Of a DNA stretch of 64,000 bases, positions 36,606 through 46,281 are shown piece after piece (the stretch's first letter is position 1; every line of letters starts with the position of its first letter). The notes beneath the pieces are model-generated. The model worked only from the letters and a program-made list of their open reading frames with translations, was not told the DNA's origin and made no database searches. The translations under genes and the position numbers were made by a program. The stretch covers positions 259,532 through 323,531 of the forward strand of contig NZ_JNWO01000009.1 in NCBI RefSeq assembly GCF_000716435.1. The letters are read 5' to 3'. This DNA comes from Streptomyces xylophagus (lineage in GTDB: Bacteria > Actinomycetota > Actinomycetes > Streptomycetales > Streptomycetaceae).

Positions 36606-37718
36606 CTACGACTCCTCCAGCGCGGCCAACGCCGGGTCCAGCACGATGTCCTCGTCGCGGGCCTCGATCGTCGGCTCCTCCGGGAAGTGGCAGGCCGTCA
36701 GGTGGCCCGCGAGGTTGCCGGAGATCTGGATCAGGGGCGGTTCCTCAGTCGCGCACTTGTCCTGGGCCTTCCAGCAGCGGGTGCGGAAGCGGCAGCCGGT
36801 GGGCGGGTTGATCGGGGAGGGGACGTCGCCGGCCAGACGGATGCGTTCGCGGCCCACCGTTTCGTCGTCGCCCAGGTTCACCTCGGGCACGGCGGACAAC
36901 AGGGCGTGGGTGTACGGGTGCCGGGGGCGGGTGTAGATGGAGTCGCGGTCGCCCACCTCGATGATCTTGCCGAGGTACATCACCGCGACCCGGTGCGAGA
37001 AGTGCCGTACCACTGCCAGGTCGTGGGCGATGAAGAGGAACGCGATGCCCAGTTCCCGCTGGACCTCTTGCAGCAGGTTCACCACCTGGGCCTGGATCGA
37101 GACGTCCAGGGCGGAGACCGGTTCGTCCGCGACGATCAGCTTCGGTTCCAGGGCCAACGCCCTTGCCACGCCGATGCGTTGGCGCTGGCCGCCGGAGAAC
37201 TCGTGCGGGAAGCGGTTGTAGTGCTCGGGGTTGAGGCCGACGATCTCCAACAGCTCCCGGACACGCCCCTCGCGGCCGCCGGCCGGCTGGATGCCGTTGA
37301 TCTCCATCGGGCCCGAGATGATCTTGCCGACCGTCTGCCGCGGGTTCAGCGACGAGTACGGGTCCTGGAAGATCATCTGGATCTCGGAGCGGATCGGGGC
37401 AAGTTGTTTTCGGCTGGCGTGAGTGATGTCCTGGCCGCTGTAGGTGATCTTGCCCGCGCTCGGCTCCAGCAGGCGGGTGATCAGGCGGCCCGTCGTCGAC
37501 TTGCCGCAGCCCGACTCGCCCACGAGGCCGAAGCTCTCCCCCACGTGCACGGTCAGGTCGATGCCGTCGACGGCCTGGACGGCGCCGACCGTACGGCGGA
37601 TCGGGAAGCCGCCCTTCACCGGGAAGTGTTTGGTCAGGCCCTCCACCACCAGGAGCGGGTCCCCGGATACTTCCGGGGCCGCGTCGCGCGGGGCGGGCAG
37701 GACGAGGTCCTCTGTCAT
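36606..37718 (-). CDS. bldKE: BldK oligopeptide ABC transporter ATPase (OppF type)
   Basis: A 370-aa ATPase, the last gene of the five-gene bldK operon. The motifs are Walker [21 protein letters not shown], signature [20 protein letters not shown], Walker [13 protein letters not shown] and the C-terminal cysteine motif [14 protein letters not shown]. It has about 20 extra N-terminal residues compared with its cluster 2 paralogue. It energises uptake of the extracellular peptide signal needed for aerial hyphae (known for S. coelicolor bldK). GGAGGAG precedes the ATG, 11 bp after the bldKD stop. The symbol rests on operon order and context. Confidence 0.9.
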   Translation of the reverse strand: MTEDLVLPAPRDAAPEVSGDPLLVVEGLTKHFPVKGGFPIRRTVGAVQAVDGIDLTVHVGESFGLVGESGCGKSTTGRLITRLLEPSAGKITYSGQDITHASRKQLAPIRSEIQMIFQDPYSSLNPRQTVGKIISGPMEINGIQPAGGREGRVRELLEIVGLNPEHYNRFPHEFSGGQRQRIGVARALALEPKLIVADEPVSALDVSIQAQVVNLLQEVQRELGIAFLFIAHDLAVVRHFSHRVAVMYLGKIIEVGDRDSIYTRPRHPYTHALLSAVPEVNLGDDETVGRERIRLAGDVPSPINPPTGCRFRTRCWKAQDKCATEEPPLIQISGNLAGHLTACHFPEEPTIEARDEDIVLDPALAALEES

Positions 37719-37729
37719 GACGTCTCCTC

Positions 37730-38791
37730 CTAGCCCAGTCGGGGCTTGATCTCTTCGATGAAGATGGACCGCTTCTGGTCCGCCGTGAGGTGGCAGGCCG
37801 AGGCGCGGTCGGGGGCGAGCAGCGGGCGTTCGGTGACGCAGCGGGTGCCGCCGACCCGGTCCTGGAAGGTGCAGCGGGGGTGGAAGCGGCAGCCCGAGGG
37901 CGGGTTCAGGAGTGACGGCGGGGCGCCGGGGATGGGGGCCAGGGGCGCGCCCAGGTCCGAGTCCAGGCGGGGCATGGAGTTCAACAGGCCCCAGGTGTAG
38001 GGGTGTTGGGGTGAGCGGAGGACTTCGTTCGTCGTGCCGCGTTCCACCGCGTTGCCCGCGTACATCACCATGATGTCGTCGGCCATGTCGGCGATGACAC
38101 CGAGGTCGTGCGTGATGAAGACGATCCCTGAGCCGAACTCCTGCTGGAGGTCCTTCAGGAGGTCCAGGATCTGAGCCTGGACCGTCACATCCAGTGCGGT
38201 TGTGGGCTCGTCGGCGATCAGCAGGTCCGGGTCGCAGACCAGGGCCATGGCGATCATCGCGCGCTGGCGCATACCGCCGGAGAACTGGTGCGGGTAGTCC
38301 TTCGCCCGCTCCTTGGGGTTGGGGATGCCGACCTTGCCGAGCATCTCCACCGCACGGGCCCAGGCCACCTTCTTGGAGGCGCCCATGTGTTTCATGTACG
38401 GCTCGGCGATCTGGCGGCCCACCGTGTAGTACGGGGAGAGGGCGGTCAGCGGGTCCTGGAAGATCATGGCGACCTTGTTGCCGCGCAGCTTCTCCAGGTC
38501 CGACTCGCGGGCCGTGGTCAACTCCTGGCCGTCGAGCAGGATTTCGCCCTCGACGGTGGTGAACATCGGGTTGTGCAGGCCGAGGATCGTCAGGTTGGTG
38601 ACCGACTTTCCGGAGCCCGACTCCCCCACGATACCGAGGGTCTTGCCGCGTTGGACGTCGAAGGAGAGACCGTCGACGGCGCGCACGATGCCGTCCTCGG
38701 TCTTGAAGCTGACGTGCAGGTCCCGCACGGAGAGGAAGGCACCCGCGTCGGCCGGCGAGGGAGCCCCGGCTTCCTTGGTCAATGTGGTCAC
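37730..38791 (-). CDS. bldKD: BldK oligopeptide ABC transporter ATPase (OppD type)
   Basis: 353 aa from GTG 38791, which AGGAG precedes. Walker A is [18 protein letters not shown], signature [20 protein letters not shown], Walker [13 protein letters not shown], and the C-terminal cysteines are in [13 protein letters not shown]. It heterodimerises with BldKE. Eight bp separate it from the bldKC stop. Nearly the same core sequence as the cluster 2 gene at 33012-34052. Confidence 0.9.
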   Translation of the reverse strand: MTTLTKEAGAPSPADAGAFLSVRDLHVSFKTEDGIVRAVDGLSFDVQRGKTLGIVGESGSGKSVTNLTILGLHNPMFTTVEGEILLDGQELTTARESDLEKLRGNKVAMIFQDPLTALSPYYTVGRQIAEPYMKHMGASKKVAWARAVEMLGKVGIPNPKERAKDYPHQFSGGMRQRAMIAMALVCDPDLLIADEPTTALDVTVQAQILDLLKDLQQEFGSGIVFITHDLGVIADMADDIMVMYAGNAVERGTTNEVLRSPQHPYTWGLLNSMPRLDSDLGAPLAPIPGAPPSLLNPPSGCRFHPRCTFQDRVGGTRCVTERPLLAPDRASACHLTADQKRSIFIEEIKPRLG

Positions 38792-38799
38792 GAGTGCTC

Positions 38800-39780
38800 C
38801 TAGGCCAGCCGTACGCGCGGGTCGATGAAGGCGTAGCAGGCGTCGACGATGATGTTGAAGAGCAGGATCATGGTGGCGGAGAAGATCATCACGCCCAGCA
38901 GCAGCGGCAGGTCGCTGAAGAACACCGCCTGGACCGCGAGGTTGCCGAGGCCCGGCAGGCTGAAGGTGTACTCGGTGATGATGGCGCCGCCGAGCAGAGC
39001 GCCCAGGTCGATGCCGAAGATGGTGACGATGGGGATCAGCGAGCCGCGCCAGGCGTAGCGGAAGAAGACATATCTGCGGGACATGCCCTTCGCCTTGGCC
39101 GTACGGACGTGTTCCTCCTGGAGCTGCTCGATCATCGCCGAGCGCGCCATACGGGTGTACTGCGCGGCGAAGATCGTGGACAGCACCACCCAGGGGATGA
39201 TCAGCCCGGAGAACCAACTGACCGGGTTCGCGGTGAAGTTGTTGTACGCCGGCTTGTCGAAGAGGTGCGTCTGGTAGACCAGCAGCGCCAGTGCCAGCGG
39301 GCCCAGGAAGTAGATCTGCATCGAGCTGAGCACCATCGCCCCGGCCGTGGCCGTCTTGTCGATCAGCGTGCCGCGCTTCCAGGCCGCGAGCAGGCCGGTG
39401 CCGAGGCCGATGAGCAGGAAGAAGAAGGCGCCGCCGAGGGTGAGCGAGATGGTGGTGGGCAGCCGGTCGATCAGCGTGGCCCAGACCTGGTCGTTGGTGT
39501 GGTACGAGTACCCGAAGCACGGGGCGGGGCAAGGGCCTTGGGCGAAGCCGTTGCTGCCCATGACGAGGTTCTTCAGGAAGATCCAGTACTGCGTGGTGAT
39601 CGGCTTGTCGAGGCCGAGCACATGGTGGATGTTCGCGAGGCTGGTGGGATTGCACGTCTTGCCGCACATCAACAGACCCGGGTCCCGCGGCATCCCGAAG
39701 AACAGCAGGAACGTGACGATGCTCAGCAGGAAGAGGATGACGATCGCGCCGAGGAACCGGCGGACGAGGAAGCGCAGCAT
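38800..39780 (-). CDS. bldKC: BldK oligopeptide ABC permease (OppB type)
   Basis: A 326-aa permease starting [20 protein letters not shown]. The extracytoplasmic loop carries [22 protein letters not shown] and [14 protein letters not shown]. The EAA-type loop is [25 protein letters not shown]. It lies downstream of a large intercistronic hairpin that probably lowers its expression relative to bldKB. Confidence 0.9.
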   Translation of the reverse strand: MLRFLVRRFLGAIVILFLLSIVTFLLFFGMPRDPGLLMCGKTCNPTSLANIHHVLGLDKPITTQYWIFLKNLVMGSNGFAQGPCPAPCFGYSYHTNDQVWATLIDRLPTTISLTLGGAFFFLLIGLGTGLLAAWKRGTLIDKTATAGAMVLSSMQIYFLGPLALALLVYQTHLFDKPAYNNFTANPVSWFSGLIIPWVVLSTIFAAQYTRMARSAMIEQLQEEHVRTAKAKGMSRRYVFFRYAWRGSLIPIVTIFGIDLGALLGGAIITEYTFSLPGLGNLAVQAVFFSDLPLLLGVMIFSATMILLFNIIVDACYAFIDPRVRLA

Positions 39781-39813
39781 GACAGGGGCAGCTCTCTGAC
39801 GTCGGCGGGCCGC

Positions 39814-39863
39814 CCGGCACCCGGTGCGTCGCCCCGGAGAGGGGCGGGAGCACCGGGTGCCGG
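39814..39863 (-). promoter_or_regulatory. Intercistronic hairpin between bldKB and bldKC
   Basis: A 14-bp perfect outer stem (CCGGCACCCGGTGC, 39814-39827; GCACCGGGTGCCGG, 39850-39863) encloses a second CCCC/GGGG pairing. It starts 12 nt past the bldKB stop. It is in the same place as the hairpin in cluster 2 but unrelated in sequence, so the structure appears selected: a partial terminator or mRNA stabiliser that gives excess binding protein. Confidence 0.75.
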
Positions 39864-39874
39864 ACGGACGGCGG

Positions 39875-41683
39875 TTACTTGACGAACAGGCGACGCGGGT
39901 CGACGCCGCCGAGGACGTCGTCGTAGACGAGGCCGCCGACCTTGGAACCGGCGATCTGGGTCTGCTTGTAGTACGCGGTCGGGACGAAGGAGACGAGGTC
40001 CTTCACGAGGTACTCGTCGATCTTCTCCCAGGCGGCCGCGGCCTTGACCGGGTCGGTGATCTTGTTCGCCGCGTCGATGTCGGCGTTCACCTTGGGGTCG
40101 TTGACCTGGGAGTAGTTCTGCGCACCGTCGGCGATGACGCGTCCGTCGTAGAGCGGCGGGACGACGGTCGAGGCGGACGGCCAGTCGGCACCCCACGCGG
40201 TGTGGAAGATGTCGTAGTTGTTGTCCAGCTTGCTGACCTGGTCGTAGTAGGTCTCGGCCGGGATCTCCTGGCGCTGGACGTTGAAGCCGGCCTTCTTCAG
40301 GCCCGCCGCCATGGCGGTGGAGTACTGCTGGCCCTCGGGGGTGTTGGTGTAGCCGAAGGTCAGCTTCATGTTGAGCTTGCCGGCCTTCTTCAGCAGCGCC
40401 TTGGCCTTCACCGGGTCACCGGCAGGGTTCTTCTTCTTGCCGAACGGGTCGAACGCGGCGTTGTAGCCGGAGACGGTCGGGCTGATCGTGCCGCCGGCGA
40501 CCTCCATCGCGTCGGTACCGCCGAAGGCACGGAGGAACGGCGTGATGGGCAGCGCGTAGGCGATGGCCTCACGCACCAGCTTGTCCTTCATGGCCGGGTG
40601 GCTGTTGTTGATGTTCATCTGGCCCACGTACGGCTGGTAGCCGGAGACCGTGCGGGACTTCATCTTCGGGTCCTTGAGCACGCTGGACAGGTTGCCCGCG
40701 TCGACCTGGTTGTTGAAGCTGATGCCGGTCTGGTCCGCCCCGCTGTCCGCGAGGAGCGCCTTCGTCGACGTCTCGAACTGCTGGTTGAACGTGAAGTTGA
40801 ACTGGTCCACGTACTGGTGGCGGATCGGGTCCGTCTTCGGGTCCCAGTTGGTGTTCTTCACGAGCACCATCGACTTGCCCGACTTGAACGACTGGATCTT
40901 GTACGGGCCGCTCGTCACCGGGTTCTTGTCGTACTTGACCTGGGTGTCACCCTTGGCGGACACGACGGCGTAGCCCGCCATGGCGAGGGCGTACGGCAGG
41001 TCGGCGTGCGCCGTCTTGAAGTGGAAGATGACGGTCTTGGCGTCCGGTGTCTCAAGGACGGTGCTCGGCAGGTGCTTGCCCTTGTAGGGGCCGTCCGGCA
41101 GCAGCTTGCGGTAGTCGGCGCCGGCGGTGTCGGCCAGCCACTGCTGGATGTACGTCGGGCCCTGGTTGATGTAGGACGCGAAGAGCCGCTCGAAGGTCTG
41201 GCGGAAGTCGGCGGACGTGATCGGCGTCCCGTCCGCGAACTTTATGCCGTCCTTGAGGGTGTACTTCCAGGTCTTGCCGCCGTCCGTGGTGGTGCCGGAG
41301 TCGGTGGCGAGGTCACCGACGACCTCGTGACCCTTGCCGTCGGCGGTGGTCGTCTTGTAACCCGTGAGACCCCGGTGGAGCAGGGTCGCGAGCGAGCCCT
41401 CGTCCGAGACGTAGATCTGGGCCGGGTCGAGGTGCGCGTAGCTGTCGCGCTGGAGCACCTCGATCGAACCGCCGGACTTGGCGCCCGGTACGGCCGGGGC
41501 CGGTCCGGTGGAGTCCGCGGCGTCGCCGAACTTGATCGACTTCTGCTGTCTTGCCGCGTTCTCCTTGTCCTGCTTGTTGTTGTCACTCGCGTCGCTGCCG
41601 CCCTTGCTGCAACCGGTGAGCACAAGAGCCCCGGCCGCGAGCACGGAGAGCGCGGCGTATACGTGGCGTCCGCCCCTACTCAT
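39875..41683 (-). CDS. bldKB: BldK oligopeptide-binding lipoprotein
   Basis: A 602-aa family-5 binding protein with a Sec signal peptide and lipobox (ALVLTGC, Cys near residue 27). The mature part begins with a Lys/Asp-rich linker, then KFGDAADSTGPAPAVPGAKSG and AHLDPAQIYVSDEGSL, shared with the cluster 2 paralogue. It also has FTSADFRQTFERLF-like and TSGPYKIQSFKSGKSM ligand-lobe segments. It captures the extracellular oligopeptide signal in the bld cascade (established for S. coelicolor). GTG at 41686 directly precedes the ATG and is an alternative start. Lies 125 bp after bldKA. Confidence 0.9.
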   Translation of the reverse strand: MSRGGRHVYAALSVLAAGALVLTGCSKGGSDASDNNKQDKENAARQQKSIKFGDAADSTGPAPAVPGAKSGGSIEVLQRDSYAHLDPAQIYVSDEGSLATLLHRGLTGYKTTTADGKGHEVVGDLATDSGTTTDGGKTWKYTLKDGIKFADGTPITSADFRQTFERLFASYINQGPTYIQQWLADTAGADYRKLLPDGPYKGKHLPSTVLETPDAKTVIFHFKTAHADLPYALAMAGYAVVSAKGDTQVKYDKNPVTSGPYKIQSFKSGKSMVLVKNTNWDPKTDPIRHQYVDQFNFTFNQQFETSTKALLADSGADQTGISFNNQVDAGNLSSVLKDPKMKSRTVSGYQPYVGQMNINNSHPAMKDKLVREAIAYALPITPFLRAFGGTDAMEVAGGTISPTVSGYNAAFDPFGKKKNPAGDPVKAKALLKKAGKLNMKLTFGYTNTPEGQQYSTAMAAGLKKAGFNVQRQEIPAETYYDQVSKLDNNYDIFHTAWGADWPSASTVVPPLYDGRVIADGAQNYSQVNDPKVNADIDAANKITDPVKAAAAWEKIDEYLVKDLVSFVPTAYYKQTQIAGSKVGGLVYDDVLGGVDPRRLFVK

Positions 41684-41808
41684 CACTCAGTTTCCACCCA
41701 TCTGTGTGTCACCAGTGCACAAAGGAATTCCCGTGCTGGATCGCCGTGCTGGATTGCTGTGCTGTGTTGCCGTGCGGTATCCGGGCGAGGACGCCCACCA
41801 ACGGACGG

Positions 41809-42843
41809 TCAGCGTGCCGTCTTGGGATCGAAGGCGTCCCTGACCGAGTCCCCGAGCAGGTTGAAGGCCACGATGAAGATGATCATCGAGACACCCGGGA
41901 AGAACATGTAGGTGATGTCGTTCGACATCACGAGTTCGGTGGACGCCTTGGAGAACATCTGTCCCCAGTCCGGCGTCGGTTCGACGATGCCCACACCCAG
42001 GTAGGACAGTCCGGCCTCGGCGGTCACGAAGCCCGGAAGCATGTACGTGGACTGCACGAGGATCGGCGTGACCACGTTCGGCAGGATCTCCCGGCTGATG
42101 ATCCGCCAGGGCGAGGCTCCGCTGACCCGGGCCGCCTCGATGAACTCCCGTTCGCGCAGCGCCAGACTGGTGCCGCGCAGGATGCGGGCCAGGCTCATCC
42201 AGCCCAGGAACCACTGCACCGCGATGAGCGCCACGACCCGGACGTAGGTCGGCGTCTCGTCGGTCGGGCTCACGAAGAGGGAGACCACGACCGGCATGCT
42301 CGCGATGAAGAACAGCTGGGCGGGGAAGGCGAGCAGGAAGTCGATGACCCGGCTGATGAAGTAGTCGGGCTTGCCGCCGAGGTAGCCGGCCGCGACGCCG
42401 AGCAGGATGCCGGTGAGCACGGTCGCGATCGTCACGCAGACGGAGATCATCAGCGACGTGCGGATGCCGTAGAGGAGCTTGGTGAACACGTCGTAGCCGT
42501 TGCCCGGTTCGAGGCCGAACCAGAACTGGCTGCTGATCCCGCCGTTGGGCTGCAGCGGGACGCCCGCGCTGTCGAAGAGCTCGGGGCGTTCGTCCGCGTA
42601 CACGGTGTACGGGTCCTTGCCGTACAGCTTGGAGATCAGCGGTGCGAGGAGTCCGACGAGGAAGAAGAAGGCCACGACGTAGGCCGAGACGACGCCGGTG
42701 CGGTCGCGCTTGAAGCGGATCCACATCAGCTGGCCGGGCGAGCGGCCCTCCAGCTTCTTCACTTCGGGTTCCGCCTGCGGCCCTGGTTCGCCGTCGACGA
42801 CGACCGAGGTTCCGCCGCCCTCAATGTCGATAGGACTTGTCAC
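41809..42843 (-). CDS. bldKA: BldK oligopeptide ABC permease (OppC type)
   Basis: 344 aa from GTG 42843. The polar N-terminal tail ends in LEGRSPGQLMWIRFKRDRTGVVSAYVV, a helix follows, then an extracytoplasmic stretch (KLYGKDPYTVYADERPELF) and the permease core with EAARVSGASPWRIISREILPN. First gene of bldK in the order permease, lipoprotein, permease, ATPase, ATPase known for S. coelicolor bldKA-E. No strong Shine-Dalgarno precedes the start. A 695-bp gap lies upstream. Confidence 0.9.
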   Translation of the reverse strand: MTSPIDIEGGGTSVVVDGEPGPQAEPEVKKLEGRSPGQLMWIRFKRDRTGVVSAYVVAFFFLVGLLAPLISKLYGKDPYTVYADERPELFDSAGVPLQPNGGISSQFWFGLEPGNGYDVFTKLLYGIRTSLMISVCVTIATVLTGILLGVAAGYLGGKPDYFISRVIDFLLAFPAQLFFIASMPVVVSLFVSPTDETPTYVRVVALIAVQWFLGWMSLARILRGTSLALREREFIEAARVSGASPWRIISREILPNVVTPILVQSTYMLPGFVTAEAGLSYLGVGIVEPTPDWGQMFSKASTELVMSNDITYMFFPGVSMIIFIVAFNLLGDSVRDAFDPKTAR

Positions 42844-43012
42844 TGTTCGCCCATTTCACAGGTGTGGGTGTGCCGAGCGGGCGATCCGCGCAGGGTGTGC
42901 GCGACCACCGGTCGGAACTAGGAAAGAGGTCCGGGAGCGGTCCGGTGTCGCGGGAGATCCCGCAGCCGGACGCGCGTAGTTGAACGGCGGCACTGGGCCG
43001 CCGGTCGACTTC

Positions 43013-43105
43013 TCAGAGCCAATCTCCGCATGGGCGGGCGAAGTTGCTACTGACGGACGGCGTGTCCCACCTGGCGTTCGTGACACCACGCATGGGGCTC
43101 CTCCT
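43013..43105 (-). pseudogene. Remnant of an oligopeptide-binding protein gene start (or bldK leader ORF)
   Basis: On the minus strand, TGAGGAGG (about 43098-43105) precedes ATG 43093, and the following codons read MRGVTNARWDT. The cluster 1 binding-protein gene starts with the same TGAGGAGG, the same spacing, and MRGATHAKWAA; DNA identity is high across roughly 40 bp. After about 11 codons the similarity ends and the frame stops at 43013 (26 codons). It is either the stump of a deleted binding-protein gene or a short leader peptide using a borrowed start. Confidence 0.5.
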
Positions 43106-43148
43106 CATGACTCCACGTGTTCACCAACAGGAGGGGGTTGACGTCTTT

Positions 43149-43170
43149 CCTCCGTCACCCCTGACGGAGG
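43149..43170. promoter_or_regulatory. Hairpin in the region upstream of bldKA
   Basis: CCTCCGTCA-CCCC-TGACGGAGG, a perfect 9-bp stem with a 4-nt loop, about 310 nt upstream of bldKA. It could be an upstream terminator, an attenuator of the bldK leader or an operator. Confidence 0.45.
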
Positions 43171-43459
43171 GTCAGACACCCCCTGGTGCTCGCGAGTCGG
43201 CGCCGTCCCCACGGCGCGGTGACCCATTGACCCGAGCGTTACGCGGCTAACTATCTGCCATGTGCCAGGTGCCGACCACTGTCTTTAAATCTCAATTCAG
43301 TCACAGCTGACGCGTACATCTTCCAAAACATGGACAAACTGTTCGACGGGAGAAGGCCACGAAACGGACTTGTTACATGGCTATCGGGCGAGGATCTCCG
43401 CATTACGGACACACCGCCCTACGGAACGGGGCCGCACGGGGCTTAAACCGGTTGCACAA

Positions 43460-43494
43460 AGCCCGGGCACCCCCAAGATGGGGACACCCGGGCT
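43460..43494 (-). terminator. typA terminator
   Basis: AGCCCGGG (43460-43467) pairs with CCCGGGCT (43487-43494), and an inner CCCC/GGGG pair extends the stem. The hairpin lies 45-79 nt past the typA stop. Confidence 0.75.
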
Positions 43495-43538
43495 CAGTTG
43501 GCCGGATCAGTGCCTCAGATCGTGGCACATTGCATGCA

Positions 43539-45446
43539 TCAGCCGTGCTTGGCCCGGCTCGCGGAGCGACCGCGCTCCTTCTGGTCGAGGACGACCTTGC
43601 GGATGCGAACGGACTCCGGGGTCACCTCGACGCACTCGTCGTCGCGGCAGAACTCCAGGGACTGCTCCAGGGAGAGCTTGCGCGGCGGCACGATCGCCTC
43701 GAACGAGTCGGCGGCGGCCGAGCGCATGTTGGTGAGCTTCTTCTCCTTGGTGATGTTCACGTCCATGTCGTCGGCGCGCGAGTTCTCGCCGACGATCATG
43801 CCCTCGTACACCTCGGTGCCGGGGTCGGTGAACAGCACACCGCGCTCCTGGAGGTTCGTCATCGCGAACGCGGTGACGGCACCCGCGCGGTCGGCCACCA
43901 GCGAACCGTTGTTCCGGGTCGTCAGGACGCCGAACCACGGCTCGTGGCCCTCGTGGATGGAGTGGGCGATGCCCGTGCCGCGCGTACCCGTCAGGAACTC
44001 GGTACGGAAGCCGATGAGACCGCGGGACGGAACGACGAACTCCAGGCGGACCCAGCCCGAGCCGTGGTTGGACATGTTGTCCATCCGGCCCTTGCGGACG
44101 CCCATGAGCTGCGTGACCGCGCCCATGTGCTCCTCGGGCACGTCGATCGTCATGCGCTCGACCGGCTCGTGCACCTTGCCGTCGATGATCTGCGTGACGA
44201 CCTGCGGCTTGCCGATGGTCAGCTCGAAGCCCTCACGGCGCATCTGCTCGACCAGGATGGCCAGCGCCAGCTCACCGCGGCCCTGCACCTCCCAGGCGTC
44301 CGGGCGCTCGGTGTCGAGCACGCGGAGCGAGACGTTACCGATCAGCTCGCGGTCCAGGCGGTCCTTGACCTGACGGGCGGTGACCTTGCGGTCCTTGACC
44401 GCGGCTTTCGCGGTGGCGCCCTTGCCGGTGCCGCCGCGGCCGACCAGCGGCGAGGTGTTCGTACCGATGGTCATGGAGATCGCCGGCTCGTCGACCGTGA
44501 TCAGCGGCAGCGCGATCGGGTTCTCGGGGTCGGCGAGGGTCTCGCCGATCATGATGTCCGGGATACCGGCCACGGCACAGATGTCACCGGGGCCCGCCAT
44601 CTCGGCCGGCTTGCGGGTGAGCGCCTCGGTCATCAGCAGCTCGGTGATGCGCACGTTGGACATCGTGCCGTCGCGCTTGATCCACGTGACGGTCTGGCCC
44701 TTGCGCAGCTCGCCCTGCTCGACGCGGAGCAGCGCGATACGGCCGAGGAAGTTGTCCGCGTCCAGGTTGGTGACGTGCGCCTGGAGCGGGGCGGCCTCGT
44801 CGTACTCGGGGGCCGGGACGTGCGACAGGATCGTGGAGAAGAAGGGCTCCAGGCTGTCGCTGTCCTGCGGGACGGTGCCGTTCTCGGGCTTGGTCAGCGA
44901 GGCCACGCCGTCACGCGCACAGGCGTAGACGATCGGGAACTCGATCTGCTCCTCGTCCGCGTCCAGGTCCAGGAAGAGGTCGTAGGTCTCGTTGACGACC
45001 TCGTCGATCCGGGAGTCCGGGCGGTCCGTCTTGTTGATGCACAGGATGACGGGCAGGCGCTGCTGGAGCGCCTTGCGCAGCACGAAGCGGGTCTGGGGCA
45101 GCGGGCCCTCGGAGGCGTCGACGAGCAGCACCACCGCGTCCACCATCGACAGACCGCGCTCGACCTCGCCACCGAAGTCGGCGTGGCCCGGGGTGTCGAT
45201 GATGTTGATGGTGATGACATCGCTGCCATCCTTCGGGTGGTACTTGACGGCCGTGTTCTTGGCCAGGATCGTGATGCCCTTCTCACGCTCCAGATCGTTC
45301 GAGTCCATCATTCGGTCGTCGAGCGACTCGGCGGCGTGCGCGGCGAAGGCACCGGCCTGCTTCAGCATGGCGTCGACGAGGGTCGTCTTCCCGTGGTCGA
45401 CGTGGGCGACGATGGCGACGTTGCGGATGTCGTGGCGCGTGGCCAT
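43539..45446 (-). CDS. typA: Ribosome-associated translational GTPase TypA/BipA
   Basis: A 635-aa GTPase of the EF-G-like family that binds the ribosome and supports 50S assembly and growth under stress. G motifs are AHVDHGKTT (G1), GITIL (G2), DTPGHADF (G3) and NKTD (G4). The [12 protein letters not shown] C-terminal domain includes PSRGLIGFRTEFLTGTRGTG and NMRSAAADSFEAIVPPRKLSLEQSLEF. ATG 45446 gives the family start MATRHDIRNVAIVAHVDHG. Monocistronic, with its own terminator. Confidence 0.97.
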   Translation of the reverse strand: MATRHDIRNVAIVAHVDHGKTTLVDAMLKQAGAFAAHAAESLDDRMMDSNDLEREKGITILAKNTAVKYHPKDGSDVITINIIDTPGHADFGGEVERGLSMVDAVVLLVDASEGPLPQTRFVLRKALQQRLPVILCINKTDRPDSRIDEVVNETYDLFLDLDADEEQIEFPIVYACARDGVASLTKPENGTVPQDSDSLEPFFSTILSHVPAPEYDEAAPLQAHVTNLDADNFLGRIALLRVEQGELRKGQTVTWIKRDGTMSNVRITELLMTEALTRKPAEMAGPGDICAVAGIPDIMIGETLADPENPIALPLITVDEPAISMTIGTNTSPLVGRGGTGKGATAKAAVKDRKVTARQVKDRLDRELIGNVSLRVLDTERPDAWEVQGRGELALAILVEQMRREGFELTIGKPQVVTQIIDGKVHEPVERMTIDVPEEHMGAVTQLMGVRKGRMDNMSNHGSGWVRLEFVVPSRGLIGFRTEFLTGTRGTGIAHSIHEGHEPWFGVLTTRNNGSLVADRAGAVTAFAMTNLQERGVLFTDPGTEVYEGMIVGENSRADDMDVNITKEKKLTNMRSAAADSFEAIVPPRKLSLEQSLEFCRDDECVEVTPESVRIRKVVLDQKERGRSASRAKHG

Positions 45447-45599
45447 ATTGCGGCGTACTCCCGGAGAGTGAGGAAGGCCTGCGCGTACGTCTGTGTTACG
45501 CGGACCCTGCCGGGCTGGACACGCCACGGCCTTACCCCATCGTACGTGGCGTACGGGGAAGGGGCCTCCACAGGGCCTTACAGGCGGCCGCTGGACCGG

Positions 45600-46205
45600 T
45601 CAGACGCCGGTCACGGCAAGGGATCCGGCGGGGCACAGCCTCGCCGCGGCGACCTTGGCCGGGGCGCCCTCGGAGGGCTGGGAACAGGGCAGGAACCCAC
45701 CGCCGTAGGTGTCCCAGGTGTGCACGTGACCGTGCACCGGCGGGTTCAGTCCGCAGGTGTAAGTGAAGTCGGCCTCAATCAGGTCGACCGACTCCCAGGT
45801 GTAGTAGCGCTGCGGGGGTTCGCCGAGCTCGTCGAAGAACTCCGTCTTCTCCTGCCCGGCCGTCTCGGACGGCCCGGCGAGCGGGTCCTCCGTCTTGAGG
45901 TGGACACCCAGCGCCTTGATCACGCGGGCGGGGGTGACGCCCTTGGGCGAGTGGGTCACGGTGGGGCGGTAGACGGTGTCGGAGACGGGTTCGATGGTGC
46001 CCTGGTACCCGCCGTCGGCGTACGTGATCCGGTCGGGCAGTCCGGTCAGCCGTTCCACGTGCCGGATGCCGGACCAGGTGTAGGTCCCGTGCGTACAGAT
46101 CGTGGCCGCCCCGGCGGCGGACCGGCCGTCATCGGTGGCTACGGCTCCGCAGCCGGCCGTGCCCAGCATCACCGCCGCGGTCAACGCCGCGCTCCAACCC
46201 CGCAC
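45600..46205 (-). CDS. Putative lipoprotein of unknown function
   Basis: 201 aa from GTG 46205. The signal peptide ends in the lipobox LGTAGC (Cys near residue 19). The mature domain contains five Cys including the lipidated one (e.g. TICTHGTYTW, YTCGLNPPVHGHVHTWDTYGGGFLPC), suggesting disulfides. It also has a His-rich loop GHVHTWD. I do not recognise a family. It lies upstream of typA on the same strand with a 153-bp gap and is preceded by the hairpin that ends the next operon. Confidence 0.7.
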   Translation of the reverse strand: MRGWSAALTAAVMLGTAGCGAVATDDGRSAAGAATICTHGTYTWSGIRHVERLTGLPDRITYADGGYQGTIEPVSDTVYRPTVTHSPKGVTPARVIKALGVHLKTEDPLAGPSETAGQEKTEFFDELGEPPQRYYTWESVDLIEADFTYTCGLNPPVHGHVHTWDTYGGGFLPCSQPSEGAPAKVAAARLCPAGSLAVTGV

Positions 46206-46221
46206 AACCCACCCCCGTACG

Positions 46222-46261
46222 ACGGCCGCCGTCCCGCAACTACCTGCGGGACGGCGGCCGT
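46222..46261 (-). terminator. Strong terminator of the orphan peptide-binding protein gene
   Basis: ACGGCCGCCGTCCCGCA pairs perfectly over 17 bp with TGCGGGACGGCGGCCGT around a 6-nt loop, 20 nt past the stop of the upstream gene and 17 nt before the lipoprotein start. Confidence 0.9.
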
Positions 46262-46281
46262 GCTCGTCATCTGCGGTGATG

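Larger units (their letters stand above)
42844..43538. other. Long intergenic region upstream of bldKA
   Basis: 695 bp between bldKA and typA, both on the minus strand. It holds a remnant or leader ORF at 43013-43105, a hairpin at 43149-43170, an AT-richer tract at about 43280-43340 where the bldK promoter may lie, and the typA terminator at 43460-43494. No full gene fits. ORFs on the plus strand here have no ribosome-binding site or family resemblance. Confidence 0.7.
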
